A stretch of 64,000 nucleotides of DNA from Massilia terrae. GTDB taxonomy: Bacteria; Pseudomonadota; Gammaproteobacteria; Burkholderiales; Burkholderiaceae_D. Where the stretch lies: the NCBI RefSeq assembly GCF_024753145.1, contig NZ_JANUGU010000004.1, positions 124,001 through 188,000 on the forward strand, written 5' to 3'. Positions within the stretch are counted from its first letter, which is position 1, and each line of letters opens with the position of its first letter. A program made the translations under genes and the position numbers. Shown here in pieces: positions 7,635 through 16,778 of the stretch. Below the pieces are notes generated by a model. The model ran no database searches and had not been told where the DNA came from. It saw nothing but the letters and a program-made list of their open reading frames with translations.

Positions 7635-10600
7635 ATGAGAAACACAACTCGCGAAATTCGACGCACCCGCTTAAGCTTTGCTGTATCGCTTGCCCTGGCC
7701 TCGCTGGTCGCCGGCAACATGGCGCTGGCGCAGGAACAGCAGAAAACCGATTCCCCCACAGCCCCTGCCACGACCGACGACACCAAGATCACGACGGTGA
7801 AAGTCGTCGCCACCCGCCTGTCGCAGCAGTCCAGTATCGAACGCAAGAAGAACGCCGCCACCGCGATCGATTCCATCGTCGCCGAAGACGTCGGCTCGCT
7901 CCCCGACCGCAACGTCGGCGAAGCGATCTCGCGCATGTCCGGCGTGGCGCTCGACCGCGGCGACTTCGGCGAAGGCGTCAGCGTGGCGGTGCGCGGCAAC
8001 GGCCCGGACCTGACTCGGGTCGAAATCGACGGCCAGGGCGTGCAGTCCGCTGGCGGCACCGACATGTACGGCGGCGGCAGCGGCCGCGGCACCGAATTCC
8101 GCCAGCTCTCGGCTGACCTGATCAAGAGCGTCGACGTGGTCAAGGGCTCCACCGCCGACATGACCGAAGGTTCGCTCGGCGGCGGCATCGTCATCAAGAC
8201 CCGCACCGGTCTCGATTTCAAGAAGCCCTTTATATCGCTGCGCGTGGCCGGTTCGCAAAGCTCACTCAATAAAAAATGGGAGCCGGACACCAACCTGATC
8301 CTGGCCGACAAATTCCTCGACGGCCGCCTCGGCGTGATCCTGAATGCGTCGCACACGGTACTGGCAAACGAAGCGCATTCGGTGCAGGTAGCGAACGCCG
8401 CGCGTTCCGGCTACTACCGCCTGGCCGACTTCGACAACTCGCCCGACAAGACCTTCACCTTCCAGCCCAACACGCTGACGGCGGACGCCAACGCCAATGT
8501 ACCGCTGCTGCAGTCGCCGCTGGCCGCGGGCGGTTTCTTCAACTCAGCGACGCCGCTGGAAGTGCTGACCAAATCGGCGGCCGCGAAGACCAAGGCCGAC
8601 TGCTACGCCGCTTTCCCGAAGCTGACGACAACCCAGAGCAACGCGATCACCTCGAGCGCACGCGGCGCCGCGTCGTCGCAGCGCGCGAATGAATTGATCA
8701 GCTGCCTGAACCAGTGGAACGACTACACGCCGTCCAACATCCGCTACTTCGTCAAGCGCGAATTCGACAAGCGCCAGAACCTGGACCTGCGCACCGACTT
8801 CAAGGTCAACAACAACCTGACCGTGTATGCCAAGGGCAGCTACAACCGCCGTTACGACGACATGCACCAGCTCACTTATACGCTGGGCAGCGTGAAGGTC
8901 AATCCATCGGCGTCGACAGGCGTGGTCACCCCGACCTATACCGGCCCGGCCTACGTCGACAACCTGACCGCCGGGACGCGCACCCCGGTACCAGGCTCCG
9001 GCTACTACAACTACGACACGCCGACCCAGGCCACCAACACCCTGCTGCAAAGTTCGGTGGCCAACATCGTGCCGGGTTCGATCGTCACCGACGCCAACCA
9101 CCACCTGACCCAGTTCACGATCACCGACGCGGCGGCCACCACCGACCAGGTGCATGAGTATGCGAAGACCACGGCGGCCTACCTTCAGCTGGGTGGCGCG
9201 TGGAAGAGCGGGCCGCTCAGCACCGAATTCTTCGTCGGCGACGCCAAGTCCGACTTCGAGCGCGTGCAGAAGCGCCTGAGCTACAACAACTACTACGGCC
9301 CGGCGACCATGACCGTGCTGCCGAACGGCCTGTGGGGCTACAGCGTCCCGTCCGGCAGCGGTTTCAACCAGGCCGACCCGTCGCAGTATGCGATCGCCTA
9401 CCCCGGCTCGGCCAGCGGCGCGGTCAAGCTCAGCCCGACGCAGACGCGCGCGATCCCGGCATACACCGCCGCCCAGCAGCCGCTGATGACCCAGCAGCCG
9501 AGCACCTACTACAACCCGCGCCTGATGGACAGCGAGGAACGCACGGCCAAGTTCGACCTGGCGTATGCGACGCCGGAATCGGTCCCGTTCTTCAAGCGCA
9601 TCAAGACCGGCTTCAACCTGCGCGACACCATCAAGGACAGCTGGGATCCGAATAGCGGCAACAGCGGCGGCTACACCGTGCAGGCGGCGGTGGGCACCTT
9701 TGGCCAACCGGGCTACCAGCCGGCCGTGGTGCTGCCGACGCCGATCATCCGCAGCACCTTCAACGGCTGCCAGGACACCGCAGGCTCGCTCGGCGCAGGC
9801 GGCAACGCCTGCCAATTCGGCTTCCTGCCCAGCGCCGATCCGCGCCACGCGCTCGATGGCAATACGACGATGACCGTGCAGCAGTTCCAGGACCTGATCA
9901 CGCAAACGATGAAGGGCCAGGCCACGCCGACCCAGTTCTTCTCGGGCGCGAAAGGCCGTCCGGCCGACCTGCTGAACAACTGGACCGGGATCGACGTCGA
10001 CAAGGCCTTCGCGATGGTGAACACGCCGAACACGAATCTCGACTGCGTCAAGTCATGCACGGCAAGCGACGGCAAAGTCTACGCCCAGCCGCAACAGCAC
10101 CTGACGGAGCGCACCCAGGCGTTCTACATCATGGGCGACTTCGGCCTGGACCACATCCCGTTCACCGACCGCGCCCTGCCCTTCGGCTGGGAGCTTGAAG
10201 GGAATATGGGCTATCGCTACGTGCGCACCAAAGTCCATGGCACCGGCATGATGACCCTGACCTCGATCACCCCGGTCGCGGGCGTGTACGACCCGACCCA
10301 CCCGACCGCGCAGGGCGGCACGGTCACCAGCTCGATCTCGCAGCCGGTCGAGATCAACGACACCAGCCACGACTTCCTGCCGATCTATAACCTGGCGATG
10401 TGGATGGTGCCGGACAAGCTGGTGGCACGCTACAACCACGCCAAGACCGTGGCGCGTCCGCCGGTGACCTACCTGCTGCCGTCCGGGACCTGCACCTATG
10501 ACGCAACGCTGGTCGACAAGGATCCGAACGCGGCGCAGAGCTGCAGCGGCACCATCGGCAACCCGGGCCTGAAAGCCCAGATGAACGTCAACCAGAACCT

Positions 10601-11363
10601 GAGCTTCGAGTACTACCCGAACAAGGACACGATGTTCTCGATCGCCGCCTTCAAACAGGAAGGCAAGATCGGCCCGGCCGTCAGCCGCGGCGTGAACAAC
10701 ATCCCGCTGGCCGGTGGCAAGAGCTTGGTCGACCCGGTCACCAACATCGCGCTGTCGGACATCGACTTCAACTACTCGCTGTGGCTGAACGGTGCGACGA
10801 CCACCCGCAAGGGCGTCGAGTTCGGGACCAAGACCGCCTTCACCTTCCTGCCCTGGTTCCTGCGCTACACCGGCTTCGACGCCAACTACACCAAGCTGCG
10901 CTCGGCCACCTCGTCCGAGAACGTGGTCGACTTGCTGACCGGCGCTCCGCTGCCGCCGGCGCGCGAATCGGCCTACCAGTACAACTGGGCGCTGTGGTAC
11001 GACGACGGCAAGCTGTCGGCGCGCGTGGCGGTGCAGGCTGTCGCGTCCTACTTCAACTGCATCGCCGGTTGCGGTTCGACCGACAACAACAACTACGCGG
11101 CTTCCGGCGTGACCTTCACCCGCTTCCCGTACAACCCGGGCTCGCCGAACTTCAAGGATGCAACCAAGTTCATCGACGGGAAAATCTCGTACAAGCTGAA
11201 ACCCAACGTCGAGATCTTCATCGAGGGCCGCAACCTGGGCAACGCGACGACCTCGAACAGCCAGCAGCAGTACGCCGGCTTCGCGGCCGGCACGCCCAAC
11301 CTGCTCGACTACGCGTACGCAGGCCGCCGCATCATGGTCGGCCTGAACTTCCGCAATCTGTAA
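7635..11363 (+). CDS. TonB-dependent outer-membrane receptor (Xanthomonas/Caulobacter type)
   Basis: A 1242-aa outer-membrane transporter. The signal peptide ends near residue 33 (NMALA-QEQ). The plug domain covers about 50-190 (KNAATAIDSIVAEDVGSLPD, then NVGEAISRMSGVALDRG, VAVRGNGPDLTRVEIDG, and SADLIKSVDVVKGSTADM). The plug wording matches the large receptors that bacteria such as Xanthomonas and Caulobacter use for plant-sugar oligomers. The barrel ends in a typical outer-membrane signal, RRIMVGLNFRNL. There is no SusD partner. ATG 7635 is preceded by GGAGACGGAGAG, a good ribosome site; an in-frame TTG lies 15 bases upstream. The neighbouring enzymes suggest pectin or xylan oligosaccharides as cargo; this is inference. 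Confidence 0.92.
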   Translation: MRNTTREIRRTRLSFAVSLALASLVAGNMALAQEQQKTDSPTAPATTDDTKITTVKVVATRLSQQSSIERKKNAATAIDSIVAEDVGSLPDRNVGEAISRMSGVALDRGDFGEGVSVAVRGNGPDLTRVEIDGQGVQSAGGTDMYGGGSGRGTEFRQLSADLIKSVDVVKGSTADMTEGSLGGGIVIKTRTGLDFKKPFISLRVAGSQSSLNKKWEPDTNLILADKFLDGRLGVILNASHTVLANEAHSVQVANAARSGYYRLADFDNSPDKTFTFQPNTLTADANANVPLLQSPLAAGGFFNSATPLEVLTKSAAAKTKADCYAAFPKLTTTQSNAITSSARGAASSQRANELISCLNQWNDYTPSNIRYFVKREFDKRQNLDLRTDFKVNNNLTVYAKGSYNRRYDDMHQLTYTLGSVKVNPSASTGVVTPTYTGPAYVDNLTAGTRTPVPGSGYYNYDTPTQATNTLLQSSVANIVPGSIVTDANHHLTQFTITDAAATTDQVHEYAKTTAAYLQLGGAWKSGPLSTEFFVGDAKSDFERVQKRLSYNNYYGPATMTVLPNGLWGYSVPSGSGFNQADPSQYAIAYPGSASGAVKLSPTQTRAIPAYTAAQQPLMTQQPSTYYNPRLMDSEERTAKFDLAYATPESVPFFKRIKTGFNLRDTIKDSWDPNSGNSGGYTVQAAVGTFGQPGYQPAVVLPTPIIRSTFNGCQDTAGSLGAGGNACQFGFLPSADPRHALDGNTTMTVQQFQDLITQTMKGQATPTQFFSGAKGRPADLLNNWTGIDVDKAFAMVNTPNTNLDCVKSCTASDGKVYAQPQQHLTERTQAFYIMGDFGLDHIPFTDRALPFGWELEGNMGYRYVRTKVHGTGMMTLTSITPVAGVYDPTHPTAQGGTVTSSISQPVEINDTSHDFLPIYNLAMWMVPDKLVARYNHAKTVARPPVTYLLPSGTCTYDATLVDKDPNAAQSCSGTIGNPGLKAQMNVNQNLSFEYYPNKDTMFSIAAFKQEGKIGPAVSRGVNNIPLAGGKSLVDPVTNIALSDIDFNYSLWLNGATTTRKGVEFGTKTAFTFLPWFLRYTGFDANYTKLRSATSSENVVDLLTGAPLPPARESAYQYNWALWYDDGKLSARVAVQAVASYFNCIAGCGSTDNNNYAASGVTFTRFPYNPGSPNFKDATKFIDGKISYKLKPNVEIFIEGRNLGNATTSNSQQQYAGFAAGTPNLLDYAYAGRRIMVGLNFRNL

Positions 11364-11381
11364 GGCCGCCAGGCCCCACCC

Positions 11382-11417
11382 AAACGACGGCGCATTCCAA
11401 TCCGCCGTCGTTTTTTT
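11382..11417 (+). terminator. Terminator after the TonB receptor gene
   Basis: ACGACGGCG and CGCCGTCGT form a 9-bp stem with a 10-base loop, followed by seven T. It lies 20 bp after the receptor stop and before the Sel1 gene, so only read-through would co-express the two. Confidence 0.88.
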
Positions 11418-11440
11418 ATTCAAGACGAGGGAGACGATTG

Positions 11441-12907
11441 ATGTTGACGATACCGGTATCCGGACTGCGGCGCACCGCGCCTGTTCTTCTGCTGATGCTG
11501 TTGCAGGGCGCGTTCGCGCAGACAGCGCCGGCGCCCACGGTGACGGTGCAAGGCACGCGCGGCGCGGCCGGGCAGGCCGGCAACGTGACCGCGGCGAAGA
11601 GCAAGGTCATGTCGCATCACCGCGCGTCGTCCTGCAACTTCATGGGCACGCCCAGCGCGGCGGAAGACGAAGTGGCGCTGGCCTACATGAGCGACTTCGG
11701 CCTCGACGACAGCAGCACGAACGATGCCGAGCGCTTCACCGACGTGGCCCCCGGAGGCGACGTGTCCAACACGTCCACGCCGTCCTCCCTCGACGCCGTA
11801 GCCGACGCGCCCACCGACACCGGCACGCCGACGGTCGGCTGCGGCCCGGCGGACCGCCGCTTCGCCGCCGGCCGCAACCACATCGAACGCAAGGACAAGT
11901 CGCTCGCCCTCGCCTTCGAGGCCTTCGACAACAAGGATTACGCGCGCGCCGCGTCGCTGTTCAAGACTGCCTGGAACAAGGTCGGCTACGAAGAAGCCGC
12001 ACTGTCGCTGGCGAAAATGAGCCTGTACGGACTGGGCTCGCCGAAGGACCCGAAGCAGGCGATCTCCTGGCTCAGGGAAGTGGCCGAGGGGCGCTTCGAT
12101 CCCGCTACCGGCCGGCAGCAGTTCGACCCGACGTATCCGCTCATGATGAGCCCACGTTCGGAAGCGGCCTTCATGCTGGCGCGGATCTACGAACGTGGCA
12201 TCGGGGTCGCCAAGGATCCGGCGCAGGCCAAACGCTGGTACGAAACCAGCGCCGACGCAGGCTTCGTGCCGGCCTTCGACATCCTGGGGCAGGCCTGGCT
12301 CGCGGGCTATGCGGGAGAGCGCAACCCTTCGAAGGCACTTTCAAACTTCAAGCAGGCGGCGGAGGCAGGCTATGTGCAGGCCGAGTACGACCTCGCCAAG
12401 CTGTATTACAACGGCGACGACGGCGTGCCGCAGAACCTGCAGCTGGCGGCGGCCTGGTTCGGCGCGGCGGCGAATGCGGGCCATGCCGGCGCACTGTTCG
12501 CCGCCGGGCGCATGCTCGACCTGGGCAAAGGCATCCCTGCGGATCAGAAGAAGGCGGCGTTCTACTACAAGCAGGCGGCCGTCAAAGGCAACCGCGATGC
12601 GCGCTATGCGCTGGCGACCTACTTCTACGAGGGTGCCATCGTGCCGAAGGACCTGGGCACGGCGCGCCAACTGTTCGAAGCGGCGGCTAAACAGGGGCAA
12701 TCGGATGCGATGTTCAGCCTCGGCGCGATGGAGGCCAATGGCGAGGGTGGCGCGCGGGATCGCGCCGGGGCCTACGTCTGGCTCACTTTGGCCAGCGCTT
12801 CAGGGAATGCGGATGCGGCCAATGCGCTGAAAGCCGTTGCGCCGCTGCTGACGGCGCAGGATCGTGCAAAGGCCGACTCAATCCTCAAACCCGCCAGCAA
12901 ACAATAA
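11441..12907 (+). CDS. Exported Sel1-repeat protein
   Basis: A 488-aa protein with a signal peptide (LLLMLLQGAFAQ-TA). Residues 25-140 are low-complexity and Thr/Asp-rich with a few Cys (SCNFMG, VGCGPADRR). From about 160 on there are at least six Sel1/TPR-like repeats of roughly 36 residues, such as SEAAFMLARIYERGIGVAKD, EYDLAKLYYNGDDGVPQNLQ and RYALATYFYEGAIVPKD. Sel1 repeats form protein-binding solenoids; no enzyme motif is seen. ATG 11441 follows GAGGGAG at good spacing. It sits 77 bp after the TonB receptor gene, so it may be a periplasmic accessory of that system, but a terminator separates them. Its binding partner is unknown. Confidence 0.85.
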   Translation: MLTIPVSGLRRTAPVLLLMLLQGAFAQTAPAPTVTVQGTRGAAGQAGNVTAAKSKVMSHHRASSCNFMGTPSAAEDEVALAYMSDFGLDDSSTNDAERFTDVAPGGDVSNTSTPSSLDAVADAPTDTGTPTVGCGPADRRFAAGRNHIERKDKSLALAFEAFDNKDYARAASLFKTAWNKVGYEEAALSLAKMSLYGLGSPKDPKQAISWLREVAEGRFDPATGRQQFDPTYPLMMSPRSEAAFMLARIYERGIGVAKDPAQAKRWYETSADAGFVPAFDILGQAWLAGYAGERNPSKALSNFKQAAEAGYVQAEYDLAKLYYNGDDGVPQNLQLAAAWFGAAANAGHAGALFAAGRMLDLGKGIPADQKKAAFYYKQAAVKGNRDARYALATYFYEGAIVPKDLGTARQLFEAAAKQGQSDAMFSLGAMEANGEGGARDRAGAYVWLTLASASGNADAANALKAVAPLLTAQDRAKADSILKPASKQ

Positions 12908-12910
12908 ACT

Positions 12911-12994
12911 TCGTCCCGGCGAAGGCCGGGGACCCATGCTGAGTCTGCGATTACGCGACTTGTCTATGGGTCCCGTCCTTCGACGGGACGACGG
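12911..12994. repeat. Palindromic dispersed element, copy A
   Basis: Begins CGTCCCGGCGAAGGCCGGGG and ends in the opposite orientation, TCCCGTCCTTCGACGGGACG, so the ends are inverted repeats and each arm is itself a small palindrome. The core contains CCATGCTGAGTCTGCG. It fills the gap between the converging Sel1 and GH3 genes and is related to the copies at 37720, 42493 and 54159. Confidence 0.8.
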
Positions 12995-13005
12995 TTTTGA
13001 GCTTA

Positions 13006-15600
13006 TCAGAACGCGTTTAGCACTTGCTGACCGCTGACAGTAATCCTTGCGGGGACACCTGCAGCAGGCTTCGCGCCACCCGGCTGGCCTCCGCCAATCC
13101 ACAGATCCACCGCCCCCGCCGGCACCACGCGCGTGCCCTTGGCATCGACGATGCTCATATCCTTCGCTTCCACCTTGAACGTTACCTTGCGCGCTTCCCC
13201 AGCCTTCAGGTGAATGCGCTGGAACCCGCGCAGCGCCCGCAGCGGCGCGCCATCCGCCTTGCGCGACACATACAGCTGGACCACCTCATCGCCATCGCGG
13301 CTGCCGCTGTTGCGCACTTCCGCCGAGACCTCGACCGCATCGCCCGCGCGCACCGAGGCCTTGCTCACAACTGGCTGGCCATAGGCGAAGGAGGTATAGC
13401 TCAGGCCATAGCCGAACGGGTACAGCGGCTCGCCGCTGAAGTAGCGGTAGGTGCGGCCTTTCATCGCGTAGTCGCCGAACGGCGGCAGCTGGTCCACCGA
13501 TTTGTAGAAGGTGACCGGCAGACGACCCGCCGGGCTGAAGTCGCCCGCCAGCAGTTCCGCCACCGCCTGCCCGCCCTCGCCGCCCGGATACCAGGCCTCG
13601 ACGATGGCGGGCAAATTGGCCTCGGCCCAGTTCAGGCTCATCGCGCTGCCGTTCATCATGACGAGCACCACCGGCTTGCCGGTCGCGTGCAGGCGTTCGA
13701 GCAATTTCTGCTGCGGCGCCGGCAGGTCCATCGTGACGCGGTCGCCTCCGGCAAAGCCCGGCGCCTTGACGCTCATCGCCTCACCTTCAAACCGCGCCGT
13801 CAGGCCGCCGACGAAGACCACCACGTCGGCGTCCTGCGCGGCCTTGATGGCGACATCGTCGCTGGAGCCAGGACGGCTCCACTGCAGCCGATGATCGCCG
13901 CGCGAGCCCTTCTGCATCGCCTCGATCCGGATCTTGTAGACCTGGCCGGCCTTGAGCTGGATGTCGGTGTCCGACGTCGGCCAGGCGATGTCCCACACGT
14001 CGGCCACCATCTTGTCGTCCACGTAGATGCGATAGCCGTTCTCGCCCGAGTAGCGGAAGCGAAACGCGCCGCTGTCGCCCGGCTTGATGTAGCCGGTCCA
14101 GCGGATCGAGGTTTCGCGCTCCTCGCGGGTCGGCGTGCCCCAGGCGACCCTGGCGTTGGAATCGGTGCGCACCACGGCCGCCGTTCCCGCCAGCTTGGCG
14201 CCCTTGAACTCTTCCGCCTTCAATCCCGGTTGCGTGCAGGCTGCGTCCTGGCAGAAGGCAGCGTCAGGAACATCCTCCAGCGGCGGCGCGACCCAGCCCG
14301 TGCCCTCGACATAGTTCACCTCCGAGTTCGCGAAACGTGCCTTGATGCCGGCGTAGACCGTGATCGGTTGCGACGGCGTGCCGTTGTAGTTGCCGACCAG
14401 GGAATCGACGCTGTTCGCATTCGGGCCGACCACAACGATGCGGCGCGGCGCCGATTTGAACGGCAGCAGGCCGCTGTTCTTCAACAGGACCATCGATTCG
14501 CGCGCGGCCTGCGTCGACAGCGCCTTGTGCGCCGGCGTGTCGAAATCCTTCGCTGTGATGCCCGCGTACGGACCAACGCCGGGCGCATCGAGCAGTCCCA
14601 GTCGCACGCGCGCCTCCATCAGGCGGCGCACCGCTACGTCAAGCTCCGCCTCCGAGACCAGTCCCTGCCTGACCGCCCGCACGGTGGTAGCGGGATCGGA
14701 CGTGTCTTTCGCGCCGGATGAGCAGAACAGGTCGGTGCCGGCCTTGAGCGCGACCGCCGCCGCCTCTTCCGGCGACTTCACATACGCATGCGACTTGGCC
14801 ACATGGATGTCGGCGATCGCCGCGCAGTCCGAAACGACATGGCCATCGAACTTCCACTGGCCGCGCAGGGTGTCCTTCAGGTAGCGGGTATTCGCGCAGG
14901 CCGGCACGCCGTCCACTGCGTTGTACGCGCACATGACGGCTTGCGATTTCGCTTCGGTGACGGCGGCGTAGAAAGCCGGCAGGTAGGTGTCGACCACGTC
15001 GTGCTGCGACGGGTGCACGTCCTCGTGGTGGCGATCCGGTTCCGGCCCGCTGTGCACGGCGAAATGCTTGACGGTGGCGACCGTCTTCGGATGCTCCGGA
15101 TCGTCGCCCTGCAGCCCGCGGATGAAGGCCACGCCCATGCGCGTGGTCAGGAAGGGATCTTCGCCGTAGGTCTCCTGCCCGCGGCCCCAGCGCGGGTCGC
15201 GGAAGATGTTCACGTTCGGCGACCATACCGTCAGGCCCGGACCGCCCGAGATGCTGCCGTCGGGACGGCGGTGCGCCAGGTATTTGGCGCGGAACTCAGT
15301 CGCGGTGGTGTCCGCGATATCGTGGACCAGCTGCGTATCCCAGCTGGCCGCCATGCCGATCGCCTGCGGGAAGACGGTCGCTTCGCCGGTTCGCGCCACG
15401 CCGTGCAGGCCCTCGTTCCACCAGTTGTAGGCGGGGATGCCAAGGCGCGGGATGGCCGGCGCGCGGTGCTGGATCTGCGCCGCCTTTTCCTCCAGCGTCA
15501 TCTGCGAGACCAGCTGCGCGGCGCGCTGTTCGGCCGTGGTTTGCGCGCAGGCCGCGCTCATCATCGCCGCGATTGCGGATGCGAGGATTAACCGCTTCAT
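13006..15600 (-). CDS. Secreted glycoside hydrolase family 3 with PA14 insert
   Basis: An 864-aa exported enzyme with a signal peptide ending near residue 19. The GH3 N domain covers about 25-340 (GIPAYNWWNEGLHGVAR, FRDPRWGRGQETYGEDP, KHFAVHSGPE); the nucleophile is the Asp in VVSDCAAI (258). The GH3 C domain is split by a PA14 carbohydrate-binding domain at about 465-590 (SIRWTGYIKPGDSGAFRFRY). A fibronectin-III-like domain follows (about 750-830). The EGLHGVAR and SDCAAI forms resemble plant-type beta-xylosidase/arabinosidases, which fits its place at the end of the xylose cluster. Start set at ATG 15600, preceded by GAAGGAGAC; a longer in-frame start at 15630 would spoil the signal peptide. 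Confidence 0.9.
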   Translation of the reverse strand: MKRLILASAIAAMMSAACAQTTAEQRAAQLVSQMTLEEKAAQIQHRAPAIPRLGIPAYNWWNEGLHGVARTGEATVFPQAIGMAASWDTQLVHDIADTTATEFRAKYLAHRRPDGSISGGPGLTVWSPNVNIFRDPRWGRGQETYGEDPFLTTRMGVAFIRGLQGDDPEHPKTVATVKHFAVHSGPEPDRHHEDVHPSQHDVVDTYLPAFYAAVTEAKSQAVMCAYNAVDGVPACANTRYLKDTLRGQWKFDGHVVSDCAAIADIHVAKSHAYVKSPEEAAAVALKAGTDLFCSSGAKDTSDPATTVRAVRQGLVSEAELDVAVRRLMEARVRLGLLDAPGVGPYAGITAKDFDTPAHKALSTQAARESMVLLKNSGLLPFKSAPRRIVVVGPNANSVDSLVGNYNGTPSQPITVYAGIKARFANSEVNYVEGTGWVAPPLEDVPDAAFCQDAACTQPGLKAEEFKGAKLAGTAAVVRTDSNARVAWGTPTREERETSIRWTGYIKPGDSGAFRFRYSGENGYRIYVDDKMVADVWDIAWPTSDTDIQLKAGQVYKIRIEAMQKGSRGDHRLQWSRPGSSDDVAIKAAQDADVVVFVGGLTARFEGEAMSVKAPGFAGGDRVTMDLPAPQQKLLERLHATGKPVVLVMMNGSAMSLNWAEANLPAIVEAWYPGGEGGQAVAELLAGDFSPAGRLPVTFYKSVDQLPPFGDYAMKGRTYRYFSGEPLYPFGYGLSYTSFAYGQPVVSKASVRAGDAVEVSAEVRNSGSRDGDEVVQLYVSRKADGAPLRALRGFQRIHLKAGEARKVTFKVEAKDMSIVDAKGTRVVPAGAVDLWIGGGQPGGAKPAAGVPARITVSGQQVLNAF

Positions 15601-15611
15601 TTTTATTGTCT

Positions 15612-15639
15612 CCTTCGTTGTCGATTTCATTGACGAAGG
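15612..15639 (-). promoter_or_regulatory. Hairpin overlapping the ribosome site of the GH3 gene
   Basis: On the minus strand CCTTCGT (15639-15633) can pair with ACGAAGG (15618-15612) over a 14-base loop. The downstream arm contains the first bases of the GAAGGAGAC ribosome site of the GH3 gene. It could lower translation or reflect mRNA processing between galM and GH3. Structural reading only. Confidence 0.3.
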
Positions 15640-15715
15640 ATGCTAGCAGAGCGCTATCTGCAAGGGCGGCAGGGCAGCGCTCTTTGCGCGAAATTGAAAT
15701 GCGGCTTGGTGGATT

Positions 15716-16756
15716 TCAGGACGCGCGGTCGGTGGAGAACACGAAGCGCGATTCGGTCTCGTAGATTTCGCCCGGGCGCAGGATCGTATTCGGGAACGAG
15801 GCCTGGTTCGGCGCGTCCGGAAAATGCTGCGGCTCGATGCAGAAGCCGCTGCGGCGAATCCAGGCCTGCCCTTTCCCCTGCAGCGATCCGTCGAGCGCAT
15901 TCCCGCTGTAGAACTGCACAGCCGGTTCCTGCGTGAACAGCTCCAGCACGCGGCCCGAGCGCGGCTCGACCACGCGCACGGCGCGACTCATTGCTTTCGG
16001 CGCCGGTTTGTCCAGCACGTAGCAATGATCGTAACCGCCGCCACGACGCAGCTGCTCGTCCGCATCATCGATCCGGGTGCCGATGGCTTGCGGCGCGCAG
16101 AAATCGAAGGAAGTGCCTGCCACGCGGGCCAATTCGCCGGTCGGAATCAGGCCGTCGTCCACAGGCAGGAAGGCGCCGGCGTCGATCGTGAGCTCGTGGC
16201 CGAGGATGTCGCCGCCGCCGGCGAGGTTGAAGTAGCTGTGCTGGGTGAGGTTCACTGGCGTCGCCTTGTCGGCCACCGCACGGAAACGCACGACCAGCTC
16301 GTTGTCATCGGTGAGCGAGTACACCGCAGTGACATCGAGATTGCCTGGGTAGCCCTGTTCGCCGTCGACGCTGCGGTAGGACAGGTGCAGCTCGCGCCCT
16401 TCCGCGTGCGCCTGCCACAGCACGCCATCGAAACCGGGCGAGCCGCCGTGAAGGTGATTGGCGCCGTCGTTGACCGCCAGCTGATAGTCCTGGCCGTCCA
16501 GCGTGAAGCGCCCTTGACTGATCCGGTTGCCGTAGCGGCCGATCAGGGCGCCGAAGAACGGACTGCCGGCGCGGTAGGCGGCCAGGCTGTCGAGGCCTAG
16601 CGCGACATCCGCAAACCGTCCATCGCGGTCGGGCGCATGGATTTCGGTGACGATGCCGCCGAAGTTGGTGATCCTGACGACCATGCCGTTGGCATTGGCC
16701 AGGGTGTACAGGTTCGCGCCCTGGCCGAACGGGACTACCGTGATCTCACTGCTCAC
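15716..16756 (-). CDS. galM: Aldose 1-epimerase (mutarotase)
   Basis: A 346-aa GalM-family enzyme that interconverts alpha and beta anomers of aldoses. The expected motifs are present: GRYGNRI (about 74), NDGANHLHGG with the first catalytic His, LTQHSYFNLAGGGDILGH with the second His, YDHCYVL, and TQEPAVQFYSGN near the C-terminus carrying the catalytic Glu region. No signal peptide is visible. It starts 22 bp after xylH stops. In this operon it would speed conversion of imported xylose to the anomer used by XylB, or work on sugars released by the GH3 enzyme. It is a normal-length, standard member, unlike the divergent homologue at 787-1671. Confidence 0.92.
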   Translation of the reverse strand: MSSEITVVPFGQGANLYTLANANGMVVRITNFGGIVTEIHAPDRDGRFADVALGLDSLAAYRAGSPFFGALIGRYGNRISQGRFTLDGQDYQLAVNDGANHLHGGSPGFDGVLWQAHAEGRELHLSYRSVDGEQGYPGNLDVTAVYSLTDDNELVVRFRAVADKATPVNLTQHSYFNLAGGGDILGHELTIDAGAFLPVDDGLIPTGELARVAGTSFDFCAPQAIGTRIDDADEQLRRGGGYDHCYVLDKPAPKAMSRAVRVVEPRSGRVLELFTQEPAVQFYSGNALDGSLQGKGQAWIRRSGFCIEPQHFPDAPNQASFPNTILRPGEIYETESRFVFSTDRAS

Positions 16757-16778
16757 TATCTTGTTTCACTTCCTTGTG

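Noticed and set aside
15648..15683. AGAGCGCT/AGCGCTCT inverted repeat downstream of galM
   Set aside because: Short arms, a 20-base loop and no T-run; not convincing as a terminator of the xyl operon.
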